Below are positions 16,736 to 25,322 of a stretch of DNA of 64,000 nucleotides, in pieces. The notes under the pieces were generated by a model. The model saw only the letters and a program-made list of their open reading frames with translations, was not told the DNA's origin and ran no database searches. The position numbers and the translations under genes are program-made. This DNA comes from VBAS01 sp964581455 (GTDB lineage Bacteria > Bacteroidota > Bacteroidia > Chitinophagales > Chitinophagaceae), in NCBI GenBank assembly GCA_964581455.1, contig CAZOOT010000002.1, forward strand, positions 1-64,000, written 5' to 3'. Position 1 is the first letter of the stretch; each line of letters opens with the position of its first letter.

Positions 16736-17662
16736 ATGAATAAAAAAATCCTGCAAACACTATTCTTGTTTTTATCATTGCTATCCGTAAGGGCACAACA
16801 TGTCACATTAACAAGCGACCAGATCAAAGCATTGACCCCGGACTGGACGGGAGAACGTTTTACAGACGGCAGACCAAAAGTTTCAGAAAAATTATTAGAA
16901 AGACTTAAAGCAGTAAGATTAGAAGAAGCCTGGGGTGTCTTGCGTAACAAAGGTTTTCATAATCAATTTGAAGGAGACTGGATGGTAGAACATCCGGACG
17001 AAGTGATGACCGGAAGAGTTGTAACGGCACAATACCTTCCGTTAAGGCCCGATGTAGATAAGGTCATAAAAGAAAAAGGAAAATCAGAAGGCCGGATCGG
17101 CGCAACCAACTCCTGGCCTATTGATGTATTAAAGAATGGTGATGTGTACGTAGCGGACAGCTATGGAAAAATAGTGGATGGTACACTGATCGGTGATAAT
17201 CTTGGAAATTCTATTTATACAAAATCACAGCGGGGAGTAATTTTTTATGGCTCTGTCAGAGATATTGAAGGCCTGGATGAGATCAAGGGGTTTAATGCCT
17301 GGATAAAAGGATATGATCCTTCTTATATCCAGCAGATGATGCTGGGCGGAATTAATGTACCCATTCGAATAGGCAGGGCAACAGTATTACCCGGTGATGC
17401 TGTACTGGCAAAAAAAGGCGGCGTAGTTTTTATTCCTGCATACTTGCTCGATACAGTTGTACTGAATGCAGAATTCATTGCATTGAGAGATGCTTTTGGT
17501 CACCAGCGTTTACGTGAACAAAAATATACCCCCGGACAGATAGATACCCAGTGGACAGAAGAGATCAAAAAAGATTTTCTGAAATGGCTGGATGATAATC
17601 CAGGTAAACTTCCCATGACAAGGCAGGAGCTGGATAAATTCATGAGAGAAAGAAACTGGTAA
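16736..17662 (+). CDS. Exported RraA-like aldolase-fold protein 1
   Basis: A 308-residue protein of the RraA / HMG-CHA aldolase family with a classical signal peptide (about 1-20, cut after SVRA), so it should be periplasmic. The family core lies at about residues 85-245. GDNLGN (153-158) and GSVRDIEGL (172-180) hold the Arg175-Asp176 pair that binds substrate and Mg2+ in class II pyruvate aldolases of this fold; PGDAVLAKKGGVVFIP follows. A role as RNase E inhibitor is ruled out by export. Family aldolases cleave 4-hydroxy-2-oxo acids to pyruvate plus a carbonyl compound. 2-Keto-3-deoxy aldonates are 4-hydroxy-2-oxo acids, and a dehydratase that could make them is encoded next. The aldolase activity is inferred. 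Confidence 0.83.
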   Translation: MNKKILQTLFLFLSLLSVRAQHVTLTSDQIKALTPDWTGERFTDGRPKVSEKLLERLKAVRLEEAWGVLRNKGFHNQFEGDWMVEHPDEVMTGRVVTAQYLPLRPDVDKVIKEKGKSEGRIGATNSWPIDVLKNGDVYVADSYGKIVDGTLIGDNLGNSIYTKSQRGVIFYGSVRDIEGLDEIKGFNAWIKGYDPSYIQQMMLGGINVPIRIGRATVLPGDAVLAKKGGVVFIPAYLLDTVVLNAEFIALRDAFGHQRLREQKYTPGQIDTQWTEEIKKDFLKWLDDNPGKLPMTRQELDKFMRERNW

Positions 17663-17726
17663 AATAAAAAATGAAAAATTTCAAAAAGCAAATCACAAAT
17701 TTATTTACACAAAAAAATATACAACT

Positions 17727-19223
17727 ATGACACCATCACAGAAATATTTAAAAAAACTTGGTCTGAAAGACCAGGATAATACTGAGGTAAAAGATTCAGA
17801 TAATGCCGGCGATCAGGAAAACAGCCGTCGCTCATTTTTTAAAAAATCTGCCATGGGTGGAATTGCATTAGGCGGTGCATTCATGTTTTCTCCTATTGAA
17901 GATTTAGTTGCACAAAGCACTCAAAAAGTTAGTCGCTATGGCGCACCTTCTGATTTGAAAATAACAGATATGCGATACTGCCTCACAGCCGTGATGGGTG
18001 GTACTGCCATTATTCGTATTGATACCAACCAGGGCATATATGGATTGGGAGAAGTAAGAGATGGTGCTGATGTACGATATGCTTTGATGCTGAAAAGCCG
18101 TTTGCTTGGAAAGAATCCATGCAATGTTGAACAACTGTTTAAGACTATAAAGCAATTTGGTGGCCAGGCAAGACAAGCCGGTGGCGTATGTGCAGTAGAA
18201 ATGGCGCTTTGGGATATTTGTGGTAAAGCTTATAATGTTCCCTGCTGGCAATTATTGGGAGGCAGGTATCGTGACAGCATTAGAATTTATGCTGATACAC
18301 CGGAAGCATCATCTCCTGAAGAACAAAAAAGATTGATCAAGTATCGCATGGAAGAACAGGGTTATACCTGGTTAAAGATGGATGTATCCATTGCAAAATT
18401 AAAAGGCATACCAGATACCATGGTTAATAATAAGTTCTGGGAGAATGCACAAGGTAACCTGGCGCAATGGGGTGACCAAAGTAATCCGATGTCATATGGT
18501 AATACATTGCATCCATTTACACAAATACAGATTACCGATAAAGGATTAGAGATATTACAGAAACTGGTAGAGAATGTACGGGGAATGGTAGGTTACGAAG
18601 TTCCCCTTTCCACAGATCACTATGGTCATTTTGATTATAACAATGGTATTCGTTTGGGAAGAGCTCTTGAAAAATACCGGCTTGCCTGGTTAGAAGATAT
18701 TGTCTCCTGGGAATATACTGATCAATACAAAAAAATGTCAGATGCTTTGGAAACACCCGTGTTAACCGGCGAAGATATTTACCTACTTAAAAATTTTAAA
18801 CCACTATTAGATGCCCGTGCAGTAGATATAGTTCATCCTGACCTGGCTTCTTCCGGCGGTCTATTAGAAACAAAAAGAATTGGCGACTATGCAGAAGAAT
18901 GTGGTATCGCAATGGCAATGCACCAGGCCGGTACACCGGTTTCCTTTATGGCAAACGTACATTGTGCGGCGGCTACACAAAACTTTTTATCACTGGAACA
19001 TCATTCAGTAGATCTTCCCTGGTGGGATAACCTGGTAAAAACAACTGACGGAAGAAAATTAATTACAAAGGGTTTTGCAAATCTTCCATTGACTGCACCG
19101 GGGCTGGGAATAGAATTGAATGAAGAAGTTTTGAAACAACATCTTCATGCTTCAGACAAGAGTTATTTTGAACCCACCACACAGTGGAATGAAAAACGTT
19201 CACATGACAGAATTTTCAGTTAA
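17727..19223 (+). CDS. Tat-exported enolase-superfamily sugar-acid dehydratase 1
   Basis: A 498-residue enolase-superfamily (mandelate racemase-like) enzyme. A long N-region leads to a twin-arginine motif (SRRSFFKKS, Arg34-Arg35), then a hydrophobic stretch and a VAQ cleavage site near 63. Metal ligands fit Asp297, Glu323 and Glu349 (26-residue spacing each), with catalytic His399 fifty residues later and a Lys217-x-Asp219 strand. The residue two after Asp297 is Tyr, not the His found in D-galactonate and D-mannonate dehydratases; a His lies at Asp+1. A loop between the Lys motif and Asp297 is about 35 residues longer than in the paralogue. Substrate or acid catalysis may therefore differ. 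It pairs with the RraA-like gene 65 bases upstream. Confidence 0.85.
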   Translation: MTPSQKYLKKLGLKDQDNTEVKDSDNAGDQENSRRSFFKKSAMGGIALGGAFMFSPIEDLVAQSTQKVSRYGAPSDLKITDMRYCLTAVMGGTAIIRIDTNQGIYGLGEVRDGADVRYALMLKSRLLGKNPCNVEQLFKTIKQFGGQARQAGGVCAVEMALWDICGKAYNVPCWQLLGGRYRDSIRIYADTPEASSPEEQKRLIKYRMEEQGYTWLKMDVSIAKLKGIPDTMVNNKFWENAQGNLAQWGDQSNPMSYGNTLHPFTQIQITDKGLEILQKLVENVRGMVGYEVPLSTDHYGHFDYNNGIRLGRALEKYRLAWLEDIVSWEYTDQYKKMSDALETPVLTGEDIYLLKNFKPLLDARAVDIVHPDLASSGGLLETKRIGDYAEECGIAMAMHQAGTPVSFMANVHCAAATQNFLSLEHHSVDLPWWDNLVKTTDGRKLITKGFANLPLTAPGLGIELNEEVLKQHLHASDKSYFEPTTQWNEKRSHDRIFS

Positions 19224-19299
19224 TAAAAAAACAGGAAGATCAGTAATTGGTCATCCGGACTTATTGTAATTTTTAATCAAGTTAAAATCAAATAAAAAC

Positions 19300-20409
19300 A
19301 TGTTTCCAAAGAATCGTTCTTCATTGTTTTACAGCTTTGCATTCGTAAGCATACTGGTCTCTTTATTTTTTTGGTTAACAGGAAAAAACAGTTTGTCCGG
19401 CTGGCCACTGGCTTTATTTTTTGTGTGTCTTGCCATTGCATTCAGGGGAAATAAATTGCTGCAGGGGCTTTCATTTACTGTCATCATTTTTGCAGCTGTA
19501 TCGCTGGCTTTATTTTATCCGCAATATTTTTTACAATGGGGTGGTTATAAATTAAGCGGGTTGATAACGCCTTTGATCCAGCTGATCATGTTTGGCATGG
19601 GTACCTCCATGAGTATAAAAGATTTTGCAGGAGTAGTGAAAACACCCAAAGGTGTATTCATAGGAATTATCAGCCAGTTCACCATAATGCCCATATTGGG
19701 ATTTACATTGGCTACAGTTTCAAATTTCCCTCCGGAAATAGCAGCAGGAATCGTGTTGATCGGATGTTCACCAAGTGGCCTTGCTTCAAACGTCATGTCT
19801 TACCTGGCAAAAGCAAACCTGGCTTTATCTATAACAATAACAGCAATCACAACATTGCTGGCCCCTTTTGTTACCCCGGTACTAATGAAATTTCTGGCCG
19901 GAGCATTTATTGAAATTGATGTGCTGAAAATGATGTGGGATATTATTAAAATGGTGATCATACCCATTGGAGGCGGATTATTATTCAATAAATTGTTAAG
20001 TGGAAAATCAAAATGGCTGGATGATGCGATGCCGGTTGTTTCTATGTTTGGAATTGCATTGATCCTTACAATCATAACAGCAGCAGGCCGGGATAGTTTA
20101 ATAAAAATAGGAGGGCTATTGATCTTGCTGGGAATAATACATAATACCAGTGGTTATTTTCTTGGATTCTGGTTTGCAAAACTTTTTAAAATGGAAGAAA
20201 GAGATTGCCGGACAATTGCACTTGAAGTAGGCATGCAAAATGCAGGACTTGCTTCAGGTATTGCAAAAGAGATGGGCAAGATTGCAACAATAGGATTAGC
20301 ACCAGCCATCTTTGGACCGGTAATGAATATTACTGGATCAGCCCTGGCAAGCTGGTGGCACAATAAGCCTCCGAAGGAAAAAACAATAATTAACAATAAG
20401 GCTGATTAA
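19300..20409 (+). CDS. BASS-family (bile acid:Na+ symporter-like) transporter
   Basis: A 369-residue polytopic protein of the BASS family, with about ten membrane segments plus a short hydrophobic N-terminal extension. Both conserved Na+-site regions are seen: GCSPSGLASNVMSYLAKAN (about 152-170) and EVGMQNAGLA (about 304-313). The name is historical. Family members import small organic anions, including pyruvate (plant BASS2) and pantoate (PanS). It lies between two copies of an exported RraA-like plus dehydratase module, so a periplasmic 2-oxo acid product is the obvious candidate cargo. That substrate is inference. Bile acids make little sense beside xylan and sugar-acid genes. Confidence 0.88.
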   Translation: MFPKNRSSLFYSFAFVSILVSLFFWLTGKNSLSGWPLALFFVCLAIAFRGNKLLQGLSFTVIIFAAVSLALFYPQYFLQWGGYKLSGLITPLIQLIMFGMGTSMSIKDFAGVVKTPKGVFIGIISQFTIMPILGFTLATVSNFPPEIAAGIVLIGCSPSGLASNVMSYLAKANLALSITITAITTLLAPFVTPVLMKFLAGAFIEIDVLKMMWDIIKMVIIPIGGGLLFNKLLSGKSKWLDDAMPVVSMFGIALILTIITAAGRDSLIKIGGLLILLGIIHNTSGYFLGFWFAKLFKMEERDCRTIALEVGMQNAGLASGIAKEMGKIATIGLAPAIFGPVMNITGSALASWWHNKPPKEKTIINNKAD

Positions 20410-20439
20410 GAAATTAATTAACGATTAAAAATTACGATC

Positions 20440-21384
20440 ATGAAAAAGATAAAGTTTGTTTTTGCGGGAATGATTTTTTTATTCTGTTTCCTTCAGGCGA
20501 AAAGTCAGGGAGTACAGATTTCAAAAGACCAATTGATAGCGTTAACACCAGAATGGAAAGGTGAAAGATTTGCTGATGGAAGACCAAAAGTGTCTGATAA
20601 TATTTTGAAGCGAATGAAATCTGTAAGTGTGGAAGAAGCATGGGCTGTTATGAAAAATGCTGGTTATGGTTACCAGGTTGCAGAAAACTGGCAGGTAATA
20701 AATCCTGATAGTGTGCTGGTAGGAAGAGCAGTCACTGCTACATTTATGCCGGCAAGACCTGATGTATGGGGTGCTATCGATTCTTTTGGAAAAAAAGCCG
20801 GAAAGAGAGGACAAAATACCTGGGCTGTAGATCTGTTGATAAAAGGTGATGTATATGTTGCTGATCAGTTTGGTGCTCACAAAAACGGTCCGACCATCGG
20901 CGACAATGTTGGAAATGCTATTTATGCTAAAACAGGAAATGGTATTGTATATGACGGAGCATTAAGAGATGTAGAGGGATTAAAGGAGATTGGTGGCTTT
21001 ACTTCTTTTTATACCAGTTATGATCCATCCTATCACAATCCACCGGGAGATTTGAATACGATGATCGTTGGCATTAATCAACCAACCCGTATCCGTAAAG
21101 TAACTGTCATGCCGGGAGATATAGTGTTAGGTAAGTTGGGAGTTGTAGTTTTTATACCTCCGCACCTGGCAGAAAAAGTTGTAACTACTTCAGAGATTGT
21201 CAGCCTTAGAGATATGTTTGGGCATCAGCGGCTGAAGGAAGGCAAGTATACTGCCGGCCAGATTGATACCCGCTGGACAGAGGAAATTGAAAAAGATTTT
21301 TCGAAATGGCTCAACGATCATATTGATAAACTTCCGGTTCCGAAAGAACAGATCCAGGAGTTTTTGAAAGGACGTACCTGGTAA
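20440..21384 (+). CDS. Exported RraA-like aldolase-fold protein 2
   Basis: A 314-residue paralogue of the protein at 16736, with the same plan: signal peptide (about 1-22, cut near AKSQ), a shared N-terminal segment L-x-PEWKGERFADGRPKVSD, then the RraA core with GDNVGN (154-159) and GALRDVEGL (Arg176-Asp177 retained). It ends in the same TAGQID-x-RWTEEIE-KDF tail. A short insertion (HNPPGDLN, about 200-208) distinguishes it. It is probably a periplasmic class II aldolase for a different 2-keto-3-deoxy acid than copy 1, because each copy is followed by a distinct dehydratase (42 bases to the next gene). Retention of the metal and substrate residues argues that both copies are active. Confidence 0.83.
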   Translation: MKKIKFVFAGMIFLFCFLQAKSQGVQISKDQLIALTPEWKGERFADGRPKVSDNILKRMKSVSVEEAWAVMKNAGYGYQVAENWQVINPDSVLVGRAVTATFMPARPDVWGAIDSFGKKAGKRGQNTWAVDLLIKGDVYVADQFGAHKNGPTIGDNVGNAIYAKTGNGIVYDGALRDVEGLKEIGGFTSFYTSYDPSYHNPPGDLNTMIVGINQPTRIRKVTVMPGDIVLGKLGVVVFIPPHLAEKVVTTSEIVSLRDMFGHQRLKEGKYTAGQIDTRWTEEIEKDFSKWLNDHIDKLPVPKEQIQEFLKGRTW

Positions 21385-21425
21385 GAAAAGTAAAAATTTA
21401 AAACTCAAAAGATAAAACTAATAAT

Positions 21426-22715
21426 ATGTCAAATACATCAAGAAGATCTTTTATCAATAAAGCAGCCATTGCTGCTGCTATTGCTGCTGCTATCACACCT
21501 TTTGCATCTTTATCAGGTTTCGGACAGGGATATGAAAAAGCAATTGAAAAAAATCCAAGGCTCTCGGCACCATCCGATCTGAAAATTACAGATGTAAAAT
21601 GTGGTTATATAAGAGGAAGTTTATTTGTAAAAATATTTACCAACCAGGATATCTGGGGATGTGGTGAAGGGGTTGATGCTGTACCCGGAACTTATCATTT
21701 AGTAAAGAATTTTGGAAACAGGATCAAAGGAAAAAATCCATTGAATGTGCATCGCCTTTTTGAAGACATTCGCCGCTCAGGATTTTTCCAGGGCGCACAA
21801 TCAGGAATGTACATTGCTGTTTTATCAGCAATTGAAACTGCATTATGGGATATAGCAGGTAAGGCTTTGAATTTACCCGTGTATCAATTACTCGGCGGAA
21901 AGTTCAGGGATAAAATAAGAGTGTATTGTGATACGGCTTTGTACCAAAGAAATTTACCAACACCAAAAGATTTTGCTGATGCTGCATTGAAATCAAAAAG
22001 CATGGGTTTTAATGCAGTGAAATTTGATTTGGATCAGGCAAATGATCCGAATAAATATGATGTCTATAACTGGACTGCCAGTCCAATGGAATTGCAACGC
22101 ATGTACGACCAGATAGCTGCTGCCCGTGCAGCAGTGGGTCCAAACATCGATATATGTGTGGATATGCACGGAAGGTATGATGCTGTAACGGCTCAGGCTG
22201 TTGCAAAATTGATGGAACCGCTGAAACTTATGTGGCTGGAAGAACCCATTCCTGCAGAAAATGTAGAAGCGTATAAACTTATTACCGAATCTACCACCAC
22301 ACCGATTTGTGCCGGAGAGAATCATTACCTGGCTCATGGCTTCAGAAGAATGCTGGAGATAGGTGCAGTAGATATTGTAATGCCTGATTTGCAAAAAGCA
22401 GGTGGCCTAGGTGAAGGACAGCGTATTGCCAATCTTGCCAATTTATATTATACACCGTTTGCCCCGCATATGGTTGCATCATTCCTTGGCGCCATGGCAG
22501 CAGCACATGTATGTGCTTCGGTTCCTAATTTTTTAATTTTGGAATGGCAATCCTATTTTCATACTGATCCCATGTACAAAGAAATAGTAAAGTATGATGG
22601 TGAATGGGTAAAAGATAGTTTTATCACACTTTCTGAAAAACCGGGAATCGGAGTAGAGATTAATGAAGAAGGGATGAAGAAATATGCTATACCGGGTGTT
22701 CCGTTCTTTGAATAA
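21426..22715 (+). CDS. Tat-exported enolase-superfamily dehydratase 2 (galactonate dehydratase-like)
   Basis: A 429-residue enolase-superfamily enzyme with a twin-arginine leader (NTSRRSFIN, then an Ala/Ile-rich core; cut near residue 34). Lys199-x-Asp201, metal ligands Asp246, Glu272 and Glu298, catalytic His248 (Asp-x-His) and His348 are all present. From memory, the ligand-to-His spacings (2, 26, 26, 50) match E. coli D-galactonate dehydratase and come close to D-mannonate dehydratase. It should therefore dehydrate an aldonic acid to a 2-keto-3-deoxy acid, but in the periplasm, since Tat cargo is exported folded. Partners in the operon are the RraA-like protein upstream and the GFOR-like oxidoreductase 26 bases downstream. 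Confidence 0.87.
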   Translation: MSNTSRRSFINKAAIAAAIAAAITPFASLSGFGQGYEKAIEKNPRLSAPSDLKITDVKCGYIRGSLFVKIFTNQDIWGCGEGVDAVPGTYHLVKNFGNRIKGKNPLNVHRLFEDIRRSGFFQGAQSGMYIAVLSAIETALWDIAGKALNLPVYQLLGGKFRDKIRVYCDTALYQRNLPTPKDFADAALKSKSMGFNAVKFDLDQANDPNKYDVYNWTASPMELQRMYDQIAAARAAVGPNIDICVDMHGRYDAVTAQAVAKLMEPLKLMWLEEPIPAENVEAYKLITESTTTPICAGENHYLAHGFRRMLEIGAVDIVMPDLQKAGGLGEGQRIANLANLYYTPFAPHMVASFLGAMAAAHVCASVPNFLILEWQSYFHTDPMYKEIVKYDGEWVKDSFITLSEKPGIGVEINEEGMKKYAIPGVPFFE

Positions 22716-22740
22716 TTTTTTCAACAATTAAAAATATTTT

Positions 22741-23865
22741 ATGATGAATTCACGCCGTAATTTTTTACAAAAACTCACAGGTTCATTAATTGCTTTACCC
22801 CTGATATCAAAACAGGAATATCTGGATAGTTTTGAAAACTTAAACAAATCAACTTATCAGGGACCCGTATTGCGGGTTGCTATCATGGGACTTGGTAGTT
22901 ACGGAACCCGGGTGGCTGATGCAATGAAGGATTCTGTAAAAGCAAAATTGGTGGGTGTGATAAGCGGCACGCCATCAAAAATTCCTGTATGGCAAGCCAA
23001 GTATAATATTCCGGAGAAGAACTGCTACAATTATGAAAACTTCGATCAGATGAAAGACAACCCTGATATTGATGCTGTCTATATCATTACTCCAAATTCT
23101 TTACACAAGGATCAGTCAATAAGAGCAGCTAAAGCAGGCAAACATGTGATATGTGAGAAGCCGATGGCACTTAATGCAAAAGAGGGTGAAGAAATGATTG
23201 CTGCCTGTAAAAAAGCAAACGTGAAATTGCTGGTAGGATACCGCATGCATTTTGAACCAAAGACTTTAGAAATTATCCGCATGAGAAAAGACGGAGAATT
23301 GGGCAAGATCATGTTCTTCCAGGGATTATCAGGTTTCCGTATTGGTGATCCCACACAATGGCGATTAAATAAAACACTTTCAGGCGGAGGTGCTATGATG
23401 GACATAGGGATCTATTCTGTAAATGGTGCCAGGTATATGGTGGGAGAAGAACCCGTTTGGGTAAAAGCCCAGGAAACTAAAACAGATAAAATAAAATTTA
23501 AAGAAGGGGTAGATGAAACAATACAATTCCAATTAGGCTTTCCCAGTGGTGCAATTGCAAGTTGCTTGTCTACTTATGCAATGAATGGTTTAGATAAGTT
23601 TTACCTGAATGCTGAAAAAGGTTTTGCAGAAATGCAACCTTCAACCGGATATGGCCCGATCAAAGCAAGAACAAATAAAGGTGAACTGACACATGAACAC
23701 AAAACTCATCAAACTGTGCAGATGGATGAAATGGCTGCCATAATACTCGAAGGCAAACAACCTATAGTGCCTGTTGATGGTGAAGAAGGATTGAAGGATA
23801 TGAAAATTATAGATGCTATTTATGCTGCGGTAAAATCCGGTAAAAAAATAAATTTGAATTTATAG
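22741..23865 (+). CDS. Tat-exported GFOR-like Gfo/Idh/MocA oxidoreductase 1
   Basis: A 374-residue Gfo/Idh/MocA-family enzyme with a twin-arginine leader (NSRRNFLQK). The Rossmann motif GLGSYG (50-55), CEKPMA with Lys140, DPTQWRL and the DIGIYSVNGARY segment (Asp222, Tyr226) strongly resemble Zymomonas glucose-fructose oxidoreductase. That enzyme is exported by Tat with tightly bound NADP and oxidises aldoses to lactones while reducing a second sugar. A periplasmic aldose-to-lactone step is therefore plausible here. It has no C-terminal extension beyond the family length. It is co-directional with, and 26 bases after, the dehydratase gene. A close paralogue lies on the opposite strand at 25323. 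Confidence 0.85.
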   Translation: MMNSRRNFLQKLTGSLIALPLISKQEYLDSFENLNKSTYQGPVLRVAIMGLGSYGTRVADAMKDSVKAKLVGVISGTPSKIPVWQAKYNIPEKNCYNYENFDQMKDNPDIDAVYIITPNSLHKDQSIRAAKAGKHVICEKPMALNAKEGEEMIAACKKANVKLLVGYRMHFEPKTLEIIRMRKDGELGKIMFFQGLSGFRIGDPTQWRLNKTLSGGGAMMDIGIYSVNGARYMVGEEPVWVKAQETKTDKIKFKEGVDETIQFQLGFPSGAIASCLSTYAMNGLDKFYLNAEKGFAEMQPSTGYGPIKARTNKGELTHEHKTHQTVQMDEMAAIILEGKQPIVPVDGEEGLKDMKIIDAIYAAVKSGKKINLNL

Positions 23866-23893
23866 AGGAGAAAAATGTTTATATAAAAAAATT

Positions 23894-24454
23894 ATGGCAA
23901 CAGTAAAAAAAATACTCATCATCACGGGAGATGCAGGTGAAAGTTTTGAAGTTCTGTATGCATCACATCGCTTAAGAGAAGCGGGTTATATTCCTGTGAT
24001 AGCTGCACCAGCAGTTAAAAGAATGAACCTGGTGATGCATGATTTTGAACCGGGATGGGACACTTATGTAGAAAGAAAGGGATATCTGGTTGAATCAGAT
24101 ATTTCATTTGATGATGTGCATGCGGCAGATTACACAGCCGTATTGATACCCGGTGGCCGTGCGCCGGAATATTTACGCAATGATGAAAGAGTAATTAAAA
24201 TTGTGCAGGAGTTTTCAGGTAGCGGTAAATATATTTTTGCTATATGCCATGGTTCACAGATTTTGGTGACTGCAGGATTGGTGAAAAACAAAAAAATTGC
24301 CTGTTACGAGCATGTAAAATCAGAGGTAGAAGCTTGCGGTGGTATATATATTACTCCTGACGAAGCAGTTCAGGATGGAAAAATTGTTACAGGAAAAACC
24401 TGGCAATCACACCCGGAATTTTACAAATTAGTTTTTAGCTGCCTGGAGGCTTAA
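23894..24454 (+). CDS. DJ-1/PfpI-family protein
   Basis: A 186-residue cytoplasmic protein of the DJ-1/PfpI fold. The nucleophile-elbow motif is AICHGSQIL, with the Cys at about residue 118. An upstream strand-turn LIPGGRAPEYLRND and the usual length for the class are present. Members act as glyoxalases or deglycases on reactive aldehydes, or as proteases or amidases. In this operon, where aldol cleavage would release glyceraldehyde or glycolaldehyde, a carbonyl-detoxifying role is attractive but unproven. An AGAGGAGA purine run with a four-codon mini-frame lies just upstream of its start. Confidence 0.85.
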   Translation: MATVKKILIITGDAGESFEVLYASHRLREAGYIPVIAAPAVKRMNLVMHDFEPGWDTYVERKGYLVESDISFDDVHAADYTAVLIPGGRAPEYLRNDERVIKIVQEFSGSGKYIFAICHGSQILVTAGLVKNKKIACYEHVKSEVEACGGIYITPDEAVQDGKIVTGKTWQSHPEFYKLVFSCLEA

Positions 24455-25303
24455 ATGATTGTTTATAAAAAATATGATCAGCAGCAATTAGATTTGCAGT
24501 ACAACAATCGTTTTCATGTTCCGGATTTTGAAAAATATATTAAAGGTTGGGAGGAACTGAGCAGGCAAACTGAAAAAAAGCTTAAACTTATTAAAGACAT
24601 TTCATATGGCGATGCTTCCCGGGAATGTCTTGATATTTTTCCTTCGCCTGCACCCGGATCAAAAACATTGATTTTTATACATGGTGGGTATTGGCAAAGA
24701 TTTGATAAATCTGATTTTTATTTGGTAGCTGGTGCTTTTGCTGACTATGGAATTACAACCGTACTGATAAATTATCCTTTGGCGCCTGAAGTGACAATTG
24801 ATCAGATAGTAAACTCCTCTAACAAAGCAATGAATTGGGTTTATAAAAATATCAACCGGTTCAATGGCGATCCGGAACAAATATATGTTGCAGGTCATAG
24901 CGCAGGAGGACATCTTGCTACCATGATAATGACTACTGATGAAATAGTAAACCCGAAAAAGTTTATCAAAGGAGTCTGTGTTTTCAGTGGAATTTTTAAT
25001 TTAATTCCTATTCAACTTTCCAATATTAATGAAGGCTTGCAAATGGATAAGGAGATGGCAATCAGTAATAGTCCCTGCTTCAAAGACCCTCATCAATTTT
25101 GTCCTGTGATAATTGCAGTTGGAGCGGATGAAACAAATGAGTTTATTGAACAGAGCCGGGAATTGTATTTCAAATGGAAAGACAAAACAACCCCGGTTAA
25201 ATTTTTAGAAATTCCGGGTCTGAATCATTTTTCGATTCTTGATTCATTTTGTAATGTAAATTCATTGTTACATCAGTCAATGTGCAGGCTGATGGGGATT
25301 TAA
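24455..25303 (+). CDS. Alpha/beta hydrolase, arylformamidase-like
   Basis: A 282-residue cytoplasmic alpha/beta-hydrolase. The oxyanion motif HGGYW (about 73-77) and nucleophile elbow GHSAGG (Ser at about 147) are typical of the kynurenine-formamidase/esterase group. A late Asp (AVGADE, about 228) and His (LNHF, about 253) complete a plausible triad. It starts one base after the DJ-1 stop, with a clear Shine-Dalgarno-like GGAGG about eight bases upstream of the ATG (inside the end of the DJ-1 gene), so translation is probably coupled. It closes the ten-gene plus-strand run. No tryptophan-catabolic genes are near, so an esterase or lactonase role in sugar-acid use is as likely as a formamidase one. 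Confidence 0.82.
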   Translation: MIVYKKYDQQQLDLQYNNRFHVPDFEKYIKGWEELSRQTEKKLKLIKDISYGDASRECLDIFPSPAPGSKTLIFIHGGYWQRFDKSDFYLVAGAFADYGITTVLINYPLAPEVTIDQIVNSSNKAMNWVYKNINRFNGDPEQIYVAGHSAGGHLATMIMTTDEIVNPKKFIKGVCVFSGIFNLIPIQLSNINEGLQMDKEMAISNSPCFKDPHQFCPVIIAVGADETNEFIEQSRELYFKWKDKTTPVKFLEIPGLNHFSILDSFCNVNSLLHQSMCRLMGI

Positions 25304-25322
25304 TAAATAATCTCAGTTTTTC

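Noticed and set aside
16736..17662. RraA as RNase E activity regulator, or demethylmenaquinone methyltransferase
   Set aside because: The protein has a signal peptide and retains aldolase-type Arg-Asp residues; the context is sugar-acid catabolism, so those names are historical mislabels here.
23875..23886. A four-codon mini-frame (ATG TTT ATA TAA) after an AGAGGAGA purine run upstream of the DJ-1 gene
   Set aside because: It could be a leader peptide or simply a good ribosome site used for the next gene. Too short to claim.
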